Assembly (NCBI RefSeq): GCF_003173335.1
Contig: NZ_QGMZ01000009.1
Span: 1-32,830, forward strand
Reading direction: 5' to 3'
Length of the DNA: 32,830 nucleotides
Source: Methanospirillum stamsii
Lineage (GTDB): Archaea > Halobacteriota > Methanomicrobia > Methanomicrobiales > Methanospirillaceae
Of the stretch, positions 16,651-24,733 are shown piece after piece. Position numbers and translations under genes: made by a program. Every line of letters starts with the position of its first letter. The first letter of the stretch is position 1. The notes beneath the pieces are model-generated. The model worked only from the letters and a program-made list of their open reading frames with translations. It had not been told where the DNA came from and did no database searches.

Positions 16651-16658
16651 TTTATATT
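16651..16658 (+). promoter_or_regulatory. TATA box of the exported HELTH protein gene
   Basis: TTTATATT lies 45-52 bases before ATG 16703. Predicted initiation near 16680 argues against use of the open frame that begins at 16598. Confidence 0.5.
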
Positions 16659-16702
16659 CTGATACCAACAATGAAAAGAATACTGTGTATTGTATCACTA
16701 TA

Positions 16703-17695
16703 ATGAAAAATATTATGAGTTTTCACTTCTGGAGGATTTTCCTGGTGGTTTTTTTATGCCTCTTCGCTGTGATGATGGGAATATGTTCCGGAACCATTAC
16801 CGATGGAGGAGAGGAGTCTGATGAAGGCTTTCTTATTCCAGAAGGTTTTGTCTCAACAGGTTCATTTGGCCGGATCATGTTTGCCGAAGGGGCAACAGAA
16901 GAATGTGCACCTATTGGGGAGAATGATGTATTTGAAGAAGGAATTTTAGAAATATTTCTGATAATTCCTTATTTTGAAATGACTGACGGAGAAACCTGGC
17001 GAAGGGAATGGCTTTTGGATGGAGAAGAGATAGCATCATCAGAAGAGGCCTGGTACGAAGGATCAGAGGGTATTACATACCGGTATCTTACCAGTGGAGA
17101 TGATGGCCCGTTATCGGAAGGGACATATACGGTAAACCTGTACCTGGATAACCAGATCGCCCGAAGTGCCAGTTTCGAGATCGTCGGTCAGGAGGTTGAA
17201 CCGGAGCAGCAGGGGAATTCTATCGAAGAACTGGTTGATCCTGATTTAATGAAGGCATATGATATTCTGGCAAATTCAGATAATAAAGCTCTTCGCATTC
17301 TTTCATCACAGGTTCCGGAAGAGGGGATAACCATTGAATTCTCTGATGAAATCCCCGGAACGGGTCAGTTCAGATACTCCGGGTCTGATGATCCGGGTAG
17401 AGTATATATTTCACCTGATTATTGGAATGAAGCAAGCTGGGAAGAAGTTGCGGGAACAATCGCCCATGAACTAACACATGCTCTTCAGCGTTCAGCCAAA
17501 GGAGGAGAAGTGGATTGTACGGTGGAGAATGAATATCTGGCTTTTTTATTTGAATTTTATACCCTGCAGGAGTCAGGCAGGTCAGATATTATCTATGATA
17601 AGTTTGGTAATTTGTATGCAGCTGATGGATCATTTGATCATAATAAACTCTGGAATGTTGTAAAAAAAGTATATTCTGACTGTCCGGAATACTAA
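16703..17695 (+). CDS. Exported putative zinc metalloprotease
   Basis: Protein of 330 residues from ATG 16703. The signal peptide covers about residues 1-30 (basic F-W-R, then VVFLCLFAVMMGICSG). An acidic linker precedes an all-beta domain (about 70-163) with W-R-R-E-W-L-L-D-G and L-S-E-G-T-Y-T-V-N-L-Y, similar to Ig-like accessory domains. The C-terminal domain carries A-H255-E-L-T-H259, the HExxH zinc/catalytic motif. E-N-E (275-277), about 18 residues on, could supply a third ligand as in gluzincins. A proteolytic role outside the cell is inferred. The mature protein is strongly acidic. It is convergent with the histidine kinase gene, 18 bases apart. Confidence 0.82.
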   Translation: MKNIMSFHFWRIFLVVFLCLFAVMMGICSGTITDGGEESDEGFLIPEGFVSTGSFGRIMFAEGATEECAPIGENDVFEEGILEIFLIIPYFEMTDGETWRREWLLDGEEIASSEEAWYEGSEGITYRYLTSGDDGPLSEGTYTVNLYLDNQIARSASFEIVGQEVEPEQQGNSIEELVDPDLMKAYDILANSDNKALRILSSQVPEEGITIEFSDEIPGTGQFRYSGSDDPGRVYISPDYWNEASWEEVAGTIAHELTHALQRSAKGGEVDCTVENEYLAFLFEFYTLQESGRSDIIYDKFGNLYAADGSFDHNKLWNVVKKVYSDCPEY

Positions 17696-17713
17696 ACAAT
17701 TATTTTTTAAGTA

Positions 17714-18601
17714 TTATGCCGTAAATCCCCGGTATTTTCCTTCCGGAATGGTCATTTCAAATCTGACTCCAACTCCCGGTTCTCCTTTTTCCACGATGGT
17801 AATCCCGGTTATTGATAAAATTTCCCTGATAAGAAAGAGTCCAAGACCGGTGTTTTTTCCAAATCCTTTCTCAAATATTTTCTCTTTTTCATTACCTGCA
17901 ACTCCCCCGCCATCATCCTCATAGGTCACGAGAAGGGTTTCTCCCTCAGTCCAGGATGAAAACCGGATTTTTGTGAGATTCATTCCATGCCGGATGGAAT
18001 TTTCAACCAGGTTATATATCACTTTCTCAAGCATCCGGTCGGCATAGATTTCAAGCCGTCCAAGTTCTGAAGTAAGCGTGAATCCTGAAAGAAGGCTTTT
18101 TATTATAGGAGATTGTATGATAGCCTCAATATTTTGCCATGCCGGAGCTTCCACTCCAAGATCCTGATATAGTCCGGTGAACTGAATGATATTTTTGATT
18201 TCTTCACTAGATTTCATCACCGCTTCAAGCTGCCTCTTGAGTTCCTCATCGGTTATGCTGTCACGAACATTTTCACTGTAAAAGGATGTTATCATCACAC
18301 GGTTTAGGATATCATGCCTTGTTATGCTTGACAGGATCTTTAACTTATTATTAACCTGAGTTATGGCATCATGGGCTTTTTTGATCTCATCACGGGATTT
18401 TTTCAGTTCCTCGTTTGAATGAATCAGGTCTGCCTGGTACCGGTCTGCAATTCCCATAACTCTGTCAAATCGCTCCTGCAGTTTCAGATAGGCGCCTAGT
18501 GCCTCTTCCAATTCCCTGGCTAAAGGGGAGTTACCCCCCTTCAGTTCCTCTATTCTCTGGGGAATCATCTCCGGATGAAAAAGTGGATCTTCTTTTGTCA
18601 T
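17714..18601 (-). CDS. Cytosolic histidine kinase, proposed output of the Sia-like switch
   Basis: Protein of 295 residues with no membrane segment and no PAS domain. Residues about 25-88 form a long helical stalk with a Y-L-K-L-x-x-R-F-x-R-V-x-x-I-A-D-R-Y-Q pattern. H96 in I-T-R-H-D-I-L-N-R-V is the phospho-acceptor. FTGLYQDLG with P-A-W matches the paralogues at 14-610 and 5734-7995. The HATPase has N-box NLVENSIRHG, D-D-G-G-G-V and GFGKNTGLGLFLIREI. Its ATG overlaps the stop of the SiaC-like gene (ATGA), so translation is coupled. It occupies the place of the diguanylate cyclase SiaD in the Pseudomonas operon. I infer that the DUF1987 protein binds its stalk and controls kinase activity. 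Confidence 0.9.
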   Translation of the reverse strand: MTKEDPLFHPEMIPQRIEELKGGNSPLARELEEALGAYLKLQERFDRVMGIADRYQADLIHSNEELKKSRDEIKKAHDAITQVNNKLKILSSITRHDILNRVMITSFYSENVRDSITDEELKRQLEAVMKSSEEIKNIIQFTGLYQDLGVEAPAWQNIEAIIQSPIIKSLLSGFTLTSELGRLEIYADRMLEKVIYNLVENSIRHGMNLTKIRFSSWTEGETLLVTYEDDGGGVAGNEKEKIFEKGFGKNTGLGLFLIREILSITGITIVEKGEPGVGVRFEMTIPEGKYRGFTA

Positions 18602-18981
18602 GATTGCCCTGACTGATCTTCCGGTTTAATGATAAAGGGTATGCTCACGTCTTCTCCGAATTCCAGGGCGATTTCATGTGATCGTTCATTTTCAGGATCA
18701 TAATACCAGATAGCAGAGATATTGGATCCCTTTTCTGCAGCTTCTGCAAGCATGTCCATGATATCCAGCAGACATTTAGTACTGCTTGAATTCATATACC
18801 TGATATTGACTTCGATGGTGACCTGGTCATAATTTGGTAATTCAGTGTTAAGCCAGGTAAATACCGGTTCAAAGAACGCAAATGTGTTCTCCGGGTATGA
18901 TTCTCCGGAAATTTTCAGTTTTTTAGATTCCTCTGAAAAGAAAATCCGGGGTGAGGTTTTTGTTGCCGGAATATCAAGCAT
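18598..18981 (-). CDS. SiaC-like DUF1987 regulatory phosphoprotein
   Basis: Protein of 127 residues from ATG 18981 (MLDIPATKTSPRIFF). It matches the DUF1987/SiaC family: P-A-T-x-x-S-P-x-I-x-F, I-S-G-E-S-Y-P-E-N, F-F-x-P-V-x-x-W-L, and I-R-Y-M-N-S-S-S-T-K-C-L-L-D. With this start, Thr falls exactly at 68, the residue phosphorylated by SiaB in Pseudomonas aeruginosa SiaC. The open frame extends to 19005, but the start at 18981 has A-G-G-G-G-G-A upstream and overlaps the end of the SiaB-like gene by eight bases, which fits coupled translation. Unphosphorylated SiaC binds and activates its partner in Pseudomonas; here the partner is probably the downstream histidine kinase. Confidence 0.92.
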   Translation of the reverse strand: MLDIPATKTSPRIFFSEESKKLKISGESYPENTFAFFEPVFTWLNTELPNYDQVTIEVNIRYMNSSSTKCLLDIMDMLAEAAEKGSNISAIWYYDPENERSHEIALEFGEDVSIPFIIKPEDQSGQS

Positions 18982-19531
18982 CAGGTTCCCCCTGGATTGT
19001 AACAATCAAACTGAAAAAGTCACAATTCTCATCAATTTCATCAAACTGATAGTCCAGTTTTTCTTTTGCATGCCGTGCAATTTCGATAAGTCCGAGTCCG
19101 GCTCCAAGAGATACGGGATTTCGTTCTTTTCTTAATTGTTCCTTGTAGAGCTTTTTCAAACCTGCCTGATCAAGATTATTTATCTGTTCCAGCCGTGCAA
19201 GAAGAGTTGGGACATCCTGTTTTCGTATACTGTTTCCTGATGAGACCTGGTAATTACCGTCTTTATTGCTGATGACCAGAATCGTTGACCAGTATTTTTC
19301 TTCTAACCCGGATATTTTCAGATAATTCCTGACATTTTGTGTCTGTTCGATATATACTGCAAAAACATCAGAGATAGTTCCTTTTCCATGCTTATTATCT
19401 ACAAGGTACTGCCTGATTGCATTTCCTATCTCTTCAATGATACTGTTGGTAAGTGAACCATTGAAACTGATGAGAACGCCTTTCCGGTTGAATATTTCTT
19501 TTAATTGTAACAAATCACACATGTCCCTCAT
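18974..19531 (-). CDS. SiaB-like protein kinase (DUF6272 family)
   Basis: Protein of 185 residues of the SiaB type, a GHKL-fold kinase distantly like anti-sigma factor kinases. F-N-G-S-L-T-N-S-I-I-E-E-I-G is the early segment; the C-terminal half has P-V-S-L-G-A-G-L-G-L-I-E-I-A-R as the ATP-lid-like G-box. It should phosphorylate the SiaC-like protein encoded next, at Thr68. It overlaps the upstream phosphatase gene by 17 bases and the next gene by 8. The start may be ATG 19531 or ATG 19522 (M-C-D-L-L-Q), which has a better spaced GAGGGG upstream. There is no membrane segment. Confidence 0.88.
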   Translation of the reverse strand: MRDMCDLLQLKEIFNRKGVLISFNGSLTNSIIEEIGNAIRQYLVDNKHGKGTISDVFAVYIEQTQNVRNYLKISGLEEKYWSTILVISNKDGNYQVSSGNSIRKQDVPTLLARLEQINNLDQAGLKKLYKEQLRKERNPVSLGAGLGLIEIARHAKEKLDYQFDEIDENCDFFSLIVTIQGEPDA

Positions 19532-21440
19532 CCCCTCTTACCATGAATCCGAATATCAGGAGGTCATCTTTTTGTATCCAGTTATTCTGGTATTCAATCA
19601 GATTTGAATATAGTTGTTCTTTCTGACCCGAGAGTGGTATATCAATCACCCGGAGAAGGTTTTTAAAACCTTTTCTCCCAAGACCAAATCCCTTTTCCCC
19701 TCCCGGGAGGTCAAATACTCCATCGGTTACCAGGTAAAACCGGCTTCCTGGATTGATTGTAATCTCCTGGTTGGATAGGGCAAACGCTCTTTTATTAGAC
19801 GAAAAGCCCAGATGGACATGCTCTCCATCTATTTCTTTCACCTCTCCATCATTCATCACAAAAAGAGGTAGCCCGGCTCCGGAAAAGATAAGCCGGTTAT
19901 TGTCTGGGTATACTTTGCAAAGAGCAATATCCAGTCCGTTTTGCAGGTGACTGCTTTCAGACTGGCTTTTGAGGGTTTCCTGGACAAGGATGTGAAGTTT
20001 ATTCAGAATGAAAGCTGGTGTCTCATCCGGATGCGTTTCAATTACTCTTGAGAGGAGGGCATTTACCATCATCGTCATGAATGCTCCCGGAACCCCATGA
20101 CCGGTGCAGTCAATAACTGCGATGTAATAACCGTCGTGTACTTCTTTGAAAAAATAAAAATCCCCGCCAACGATGTCCAGTGGCAGTGATAAGATGAGAT
20201 AATCTGAAAGATGTGTGTCAAGTTCAGCTTTTGCAGGCAGAATTGACTGCTGAATAAGCTTTCCATACTGGATTGAATCTACCAGTCTTTCCTGAGTTTC
20301 AGATAACCGGCGGTTCACGTTTTCAAGTTCGTTTTTTGATGTCAGAAGAGCTTTTTCACTCTCTCGTACCTGAACCAGTGCATGAACAAGGTCTTTTTTC
20401 GTTTTCCAGGTATAGATGAGCAGAAGAGACAGAACGGTGACTCCGATAATAATACCCAGGATAGTCTGCCAATAATGCTTTAATATTTCCTGTATGGTTG
20501 GTTTTGTTGTCTGATCATATGGAGGCAGATTGAGGGTTTTAAGTAATTCATGGACCGCTGTGTGATCCTGGGCAATGGCCCATCCTGATCCATGTAATGC
20601 AATGGCAGCAGGATCGTCTTTATCCATCTCAAGGAGGACTGTTGCAACCTTTTTACTCAGGTTAGGGTCAGTTCCGGTACCAGCAGCAAACGGCCATTCC
20701 GGGTACAGACTGGTTGAAAGGAGGTAGGGGAATCCGGGATAGGTATCATGCATGTCATTGAGGACTTTAATCTGGCTGGAATTTATCTTTCCTTCACCTG
20801 CCATCCGCTCTATCTGTGAACTCCGGACAGTTCCGGCATCCGCATCATTGTTAAGGACAGCAAGTACTGAATCATCCTGATTACCGGTAAACCGGAGCGA
20901 AGAAAAATCTGTAAGCGGATCAATTCCTGCCGTTTTTAATTCTTTCCAGGCCGCCTGCCATCCACCGAGAGAATCCTGGTCAACAGCAACAAAACGCTGT
21001 CCTTTCAGATCTTCAAGTCTTATGATGTCATCACGGTCAGACCTTGTAAAAATAACCCCGCCAAAATAGGTTTCAGGTTTGGTTTTACCAGGTACCTGCA
21101 GGTTTACTATTCTCTGGGCCAGACCATGATATTCAAGATATGAATATACTGAGGGGTTCGTTGCTACAAATGAGATTTCTCCAATTTTTGATGCATTCGT
21201 AATCTCATTAAAGTTAAATGGGACAATGCTAAAGTGGAGAGGGGCCAGGTTTTTCTCTAAGTACTCTGCAGTCGGTCCCCATTCCTGAAGGGCAATTTCA
21301 TCTCCCCGGTTTGCAAGCACCCCGATAAGGATAGGTGGCTGTTCTTCTTTCTCCTGAAAATCTGCAATACTTCCTGTAGCGAGCAGACTAAGAAGAATGA
21401 CAATGATACAGTATTGATACCCGGAGTGTTGTAATGACAT
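19515..21440 (-). CDS. SiaA-like membrane PP2C phosphatase with a PhnD-like sensor domain
   Basis: Protein of 641 residues. A signal anchor covers about 10-26. Residues 36-305 form a phosphate/phosphonate-type periplasmic binding domain (PhnD-like: V-A-T-N-P-S-V-Y-S, L-E-D-L-K-G-Q-R-F-V-A-V-D, D-A-G-T-V). One membrane helix covers about 326-345, a coiled coil about 350-390, and a SpoIIE/PP2C phosphatase 390-635. Metal-binding residues are visible in G-G-D427-F-Y-F, V-I-D444-C-T-G-H-G-V-P-G-A, V-T-D-G-V-F-D and K-D-D-L-L-I-F. The phosphatase and its S-I-Q-Y-G-K-L-I-Q-Q-S-I-L-P lead-in match the SiaA family. It should dephosphorylate the SiaC-like protein when an extracellular ligand is bound or lost; the ligand is unknown. 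It is first in the operon, with GGAAGG before ATG 21440. Confidence 0.92.
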   Translation of the reverse strand: MSLQHSGYQYCIIVILLSLLATGSIADFQEKEEQPPILIGVLANRGDEIALQEWGPTAEYLEKNLAPLHFSIVPFNFNEITNASKIGEISFVATNPSVYSYLEYHGLAQRIVNLQVPGKTKPETYFGGVIFTRSDRDDIIRLEDLKGQRFVAVDQDSLGGWQAAWKELKTAGIDPLTDFSSLRFTGNQDDSVLAVLNNDADAGTVRSSQIERMAGEGKINSSQIKVLNDMHDTYPGFPYLLSTSLYPEWPFAAGTGTDPNLSKKVATVLLEMDKDDPAAIALHGSGWAIAQDHTAVHELLKTLNLPPYDQTTKPTIQEILKHYWQTILGIIIGVTVLSLLLIYTWKTKKDLVHALVQVRESEKALLTSKNELENVNRRLSETQERLVDSIQYGKLIQQSILPAKAELDTHLSDYLILSLPLDIVGGDFYFFKEVHDGYYIAVIDCTGHGVPGAFMTMMVNALLSRVIETHPDETPAFILNKLHILVQETLKSQSESSHLQNGLDIALCKVYPDNNRLIFSGAGLPLFVMNDGEVKEIDGEHVHLGFSSNKRAFALSNQEITINPGSRFYLVTDGVFDLPGGEKGFGLGRKGFKNLLRVIDIPLSGQKEQLYSNLIEYQNNWIQKDDLLIFGFMVRGDEGHV

Positions 21441-21583
21441 TAATCCTTCCTTCTGTTATCTCATTTTACATCGTATCGTTCTTTTAAAACCGGAAAAAGA
21501 ATCATGTGTGTGAATAAGTGAAGGTAACAGATTTATTATAATGTTTCCTTTTTTCCGTTCAAATCATTTGAGAGATATCCCCT

Positions 21584-21611
21584 AAAAAAGGAGTGAAGTC
21601 TTTTTAACTCC
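21584..21611 (-). terminator. Terminator after the chemoreceptor gene
   Basis: On the minus strand GGAGT (complement of 21607-21611) pairs with ACTCC (complement of 21590-21594) and is followed by six T. A second stem, CTCCG/CGGAG (21608-21612 with 21621-21625), shares the GGAG arm, so the two are mutually exclusive. The structure separates the receptor gene from the Sia-like operon. Confidence 0.5.
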
Positions 21612-21627
21612 GGATTTAAACGGAGGA

Positions 21628-23667
21628 TTATGATATCGAGAACTGCTCCATTCCAGTTGCAATCCGCTGAACTGCTCCGGCAGCCTCGGTAATTGCCTTA
21701 CTAATCTGATCGATGGTAGCGGTTACCTCTTCGGTCGCAGCTGCAGAATCGACCGCCTCTTTAGCGGTATCCTGAACAAGATTTCCAACTTCATGAACAC
21801 TTGCGGTTATCTCTTCAACGGCAGCAGCCTGTTCCTGTGCAGCTCCGGCAACTTCGGTAAGATTATTATAGACTGTATTAATTGCCTGTACAATTTCATT
21901 GAATACATCAAGTGTTTCAGAAACAGCTTCATTTCCGCTCTTTACTTCCGTTTCTGATACTTTCATTGATTCAGTTACTTTTTGAGACTTTTTCTGGAGA
22001 TTGCCAATGATCGTTGCGATATTCTCCGCGGATTTTTGTGATTCAAGTGCAAGAGACTTGACTTCATCGGCAACAACAGCAAACCCAAGCCCTGCATCTC
22101 CAGCTCTTGCTGCTTCGATTGCAGCATTCAGGGCAAGAAGGCCTGTCTGTTCTGCAATGCCGGTAATAACATCTACAATTTTACCAATCTCTTCCATCTG
22201 GCCGGCAATATCAGTAATTATCACTCCGGTTTCATCTATTGATTTGATGATTCCCTGCATTCCCTCTTCTGCTTTCCCGGCTAGCCTGACACCTTTTTCA
22301 GATAACTCAACCGTCTGTTTAGCCATACCTGAAGATTGTTCAGCTTTTGATGCAACAGAACTGACCGTACTGGAAAGATCTTCCATGGCTGTCAATGTCT
22401 GTTTAATGCCACTCCCACTTCGTTCTGCAAGGACACTTACCGATGATGAACTCTGGGCAATCATGTTTCCGGTACTTGCAACCTCTTCTATACTGGCGCT
22501 GGTCTCTTCCATGGATCCGTTGAGAATTTCAATCTCATTTTTAACTTCTCCGATAGCATCAGAGACGCATTTTCCACTGTTGTCAAGGGATTTTTTGAAT
22601 TTTTCAAAATCGCCCATCACGGAAGCATGGGTATCATACCTGACGGCAAAATTTCCTTTTGCAAACTCATTTACGATATTCATTGCTTCTTTTAAGGGAT
22701 GAACAAAAGCCTCAACCAGGTCATTCACACTCTGAACGGTTACTAAAAATTCTCCATCATATTCATCAGTAGTAATTTTTGCATTAAGATTGCCGTTTTT
22801 TACATCACCGGCGGTTTTCATGATAGCAGTATTTGCACGTTTAGATTTTTCCAGGTTCAGATTGATTTCATCATTCTGTTTTTCCAGGTTTTTAGTCATC
22901 TGGTCAAATGAAGATCCTATCTGAGTGATTTCATCATTTCCGGTAAGGCCAATCCGGTATGTAAGATTTCCTCTTCCGACTTCATCCATTCCTTTGAGCA
23001 GAAGATTGAACCTCCTGTTCAGGTTTCGTATGATAAACCAGGAAATAAAAAGAAGAATAATTGCACAAACGATGGTGATAATAATGGTAGCAAGAAGGAT
23101 ATTTACATACATCACATTGGAATCAACATAATACTGGTAGGCACTCTGGTTATTCAGTTCAACCAGTTTCTGTATCTCTCCCATAGTTTCAAGCCGTTTT
23201 GCGCCGGCTTTTGCATCTCTTAATTCAGATGCCTCTTTTGTTTTTCCTTCAAGAGTCAGAGTATTTACTCTTCCGACGATATCAAAATATTCTAATGAGT
23301 ATTGTTTTAATTTATCAATAACCTGTTTTTCTTCTTCGTTCATTGGAATGGATTCATATGCCGCTATTTTTTCATTGTATATGTCGATTTTTGGCAGCAT
23401 ATTTTCATTCAGCATCTGTTCTTTTTTCTTCATGTCTGATTCAAGACTGAATTTATAGCCTTCCACAGCATAATTGAGCATTTCATTGTAGGTCTGGATG
23501 GCCAAAACTGAATGTGAATATTTATTCTGGTATAACTGGGTCAGTTGTGAATTTATCTTATCAGTACTGTATATTCCAACAAATCCGACTATAGAGATGG
23601 CAAGGATCCCAACAATTACTAAAATTAGTAATTTTTTACCCATGGTTAAGTCATCTAACTGAATCAT
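21628..23667 (-). CDS. Methyl-accepting chemotaxis protein with four-helix-bundle sensor
   Basis: Protein of 679 residues: TM1 about 11-33, an extracellular helical sensor (4HB_MCP-like) about 34-186, TM2 187-213, HAMP about 213-265 and a further HAMP-like region to about 390. The signalling hairpin has its tip at about 504-535. The tip reads [16 protein letters not shown] then [13 protein letters not shown]; the usual T-N-L-L and G-R-G are T-G-L-L and G-L-G. It should control CheA with CheW, steering archaella-driven movement. There is no CheR-binding pentapeptide at the C-terminus. The sensor has no recognisable ligand pocket. A perfect 9-bp palindrome overlaps its TATA box. The start is ATG 23667, with a second possible start at residue 9. 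Confidence 0.93.
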   Translation of the reverse strand: MIQLDDLTMGKKLLILVIVGILAISIVGFVGIYSTDKINSQLTQLYQNKYSHSVLAIQTYNEMLNYAVEGYKFSLESDMKKKEQMLNENMLPKIDIYNEKIAAYESIPMNEEEKQVIDKLKQYSLEYFDIVGRVNTLTLEGKTKEASELRDAKAGAKRLETMGEIQKLVELNNQSAYQYYVDSNVMYVNILLATIIITIVCAIILLFISWFIIRNLNRRFNLLLKGMDEVGRGNLTYRIGLTGNDEITQIGSSFDQMTKNLEKQNDEINLNLEKSKRANTAIMKTAGDVKNGNLNAKITTDEYDGEFLVTVQSVNDLVEAFVHPLKEAMNIVNEFAKGNFAVRYDTHASVMGDFEKFKKSLDNSGKCVSDAIGEVKNEIEILNGSMEETSASIEEVASTGNMIAQSSSSVSVLAERSGSGIKQTLTAMEDLSSTVSSVASKAEQSSGMAKQTVELSEKGVRLAGKAEEGMQGIIKSIDETGVIITDIAGQMEEIGKIVDVITGIAEQTGLLALNAAIEAARAGDAGLGFAVVADEVKSLALESQKSAENIATIIGNLQKKSQKVTESMKVSETEVKSGNEAVSETLDVFNEIVQAINTVYNNLTEVAGAAQEQAAAVEEITASVHEVGNLVQDTAKEAVDSAAATEEVTATIDQISKAITEAAGAVQRIATGMEQFSIS

Positions 23668-23713
23668 GATTATCTCTCAGGTGTATTGATAATGTTCTCT
23701 TCATCGTTCATGT

Positions 23714-23737
23714 ATAAAAAGTTAGGTGACTTTTTAT
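23714..23737 (-). promoter_or_regulatory. Perfect palindrome over the chemoreceptor TATA box
   Basis: ATAAAAAGT (23714-23722) and ACTTTTTAT (23729-23737) form a perfect 9-bp inverted repeat with spacer TAGGTG. On the minus strand the downstream arm gives CTTTTTATA, a likely TATA box about 50 bases upstream of ATG 23667. The geometry suits a dimeric repressor. Confidence 0.5.
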
Positions 23738-23903
23738 GTCCTGGCTAAAAAATTAACGATTTTAAGATTTACATGAATTTTTTTGTATTCTTTTACCGTA
23801 CCAATATTACTGAAAATGAGTATGCTGTATGACCTTTAGTCATAGAGTATAGTAAAAAATAATAGATGGATTTCACAAATCTGAAACGGGATTTTAACTC
23901 TGT

Positions 23904-24224
23904 TTATATGACCGGAAGTACCAGGCCGACAACTGAAGTTACAATCCAGATGACAACTGCAATAAGTAAAGATTTCATCCAACCGATGGAATAGAGTTTT
24001 TGCAATGCAATGAGCCATACTATTCCTGCAATGAATGCAGCAATCAGTCCCTGACCGATAATTGCATAGATTATTGTGTAAATAATCGTTCCAACAAGGG
24101 CAGCAATAATTGCTGTTTTTATGTCCTCAGTCTCTCCAAAAAATTTCGTTATTAAATAGATAATAACAGCAGAGACAATCAGAGCAAGAATAAACATCAG
24201 AACAGCAGTCAGTGTTAGTTCCAT
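23904..24224 (-). CDS. Small membrane protein of unknown function
   Basis: Protein of 106 residues with four predicted membrane segments (about 5-27, 36-58, 60-75 and 82-105) rich in Ile, Ala and Val. The loop F-F-G-E-T-E-D-I-K-T is the only clearly polar part; K-L-Y-S-I-G-W-M-K-S joins the last two helices. It has no Cys and no known motif. A TATA box (TTATATATAT around 24247-24256) lies about 25 bases from the start codon, so the mRNA is probably leaderless. The gene stands alone between the two chemoreceptor genes. Confidence 0.75.
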   Translation of the reverse strand: MELTLTAVLMFILALIVSAVIIYLITKFFGETEDIKTAIIAALVGTIIYTIIYAIIGQGLIAAFIAGIVWLIALQKLYSIGWMKSLLIAVVIWIVTSVVGLVLPVI

Positions 24225-24246
24225 ACAGCTTTGATAAGGTCCAATG

Positions 24247-24256
24247 TTATATATAT
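24247..24256 (-). promoter_or_regulatory. TATA box of the small membrane protein gene
   Basis: An alternating T/A run is centred about 27 bases upstream of ATG 24224; initiation would fall at or next to the start codon. Confidence 0.45.
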
Positions 24257-24462
24257 CAATTTATTGTGGTAGGTAAAATACAATTCATTCTTAAAGGTCT
24301 GTAATATGAAGGTTTAAATCAGGATTATAATCCCAAAATAATCTCCAGTTCATTTGAATTTTCCTGTGTCTTATAATTATTAACCTGATGGGAATGTAAT
24401 GGGCCTTCGTGAACGATACCATTTTCATGTCTTATGTGCAGTAATGATTTGAGGTAACAAAC

Positions 24463-24693
24463 ATGGGATTACTTGATGGTATCGGCGGTGCCCTCGGCGG
24501 CATGCTTTCATCTCCGGAAGGTAAAGAACAGATTATGAAATATATCTCATCTCCGGAAGGAATGGCAATGCTTTCTCAGTTTCTCAGTAGTCCGGATGGG
24601 AAAAAAGTTGCTGCACAACTGCTGATGCCAATTCTAGGAAACCTGGGTGTTCCGGATACAGTGAAGCAGTCAATTGAGCAGTATATAAAGTGA
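24463..24693 (+). CDS. Small Gly-rich protein with 13-residue SSPEG repeats
   Basis: Protein of 76 residues. The N-terminus G-L-L-D-G-I-G-G-A-L-G-G-M-L is a glycine-zipper-like amphipathic segment. S-S-P-(E/D)-G recurs at residues 16, 29 and 42, exactly 13 residues apart, each followed by a short helix. The first two repeats share a 14-base identity (24508-24521 and 24547-24560). The C-terminus is amphipathic and helical. GAGGT (24451-24455) lies seven bases before ATG 24463 and gives a strong start. No known family is recognised, and no export signal is seen. A hairpin terminator follows. Confidence 0.8.
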   Translation: MGLLDGIGGALGGMLSSPEGKEQIMKYISSPEGMAMLSQFLSSPDGKKVAAQLLMPILGNLGVPDTVKQSIEQYIK

Positions 24694-24733
24694 TGAGATA
24701 ATTTCTTTTTTCATTATCCCTTTTTTGAACCAA

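Noticed and set aside
22001-22702. Long open frame of 233 codons opposite the first chemoreceptor
   Set aside because: It is the antisense of the conserved signalling domain; its Ser/Ala/Pro-rich composition mirrors the coding strand and it has no ribosome-binding site.
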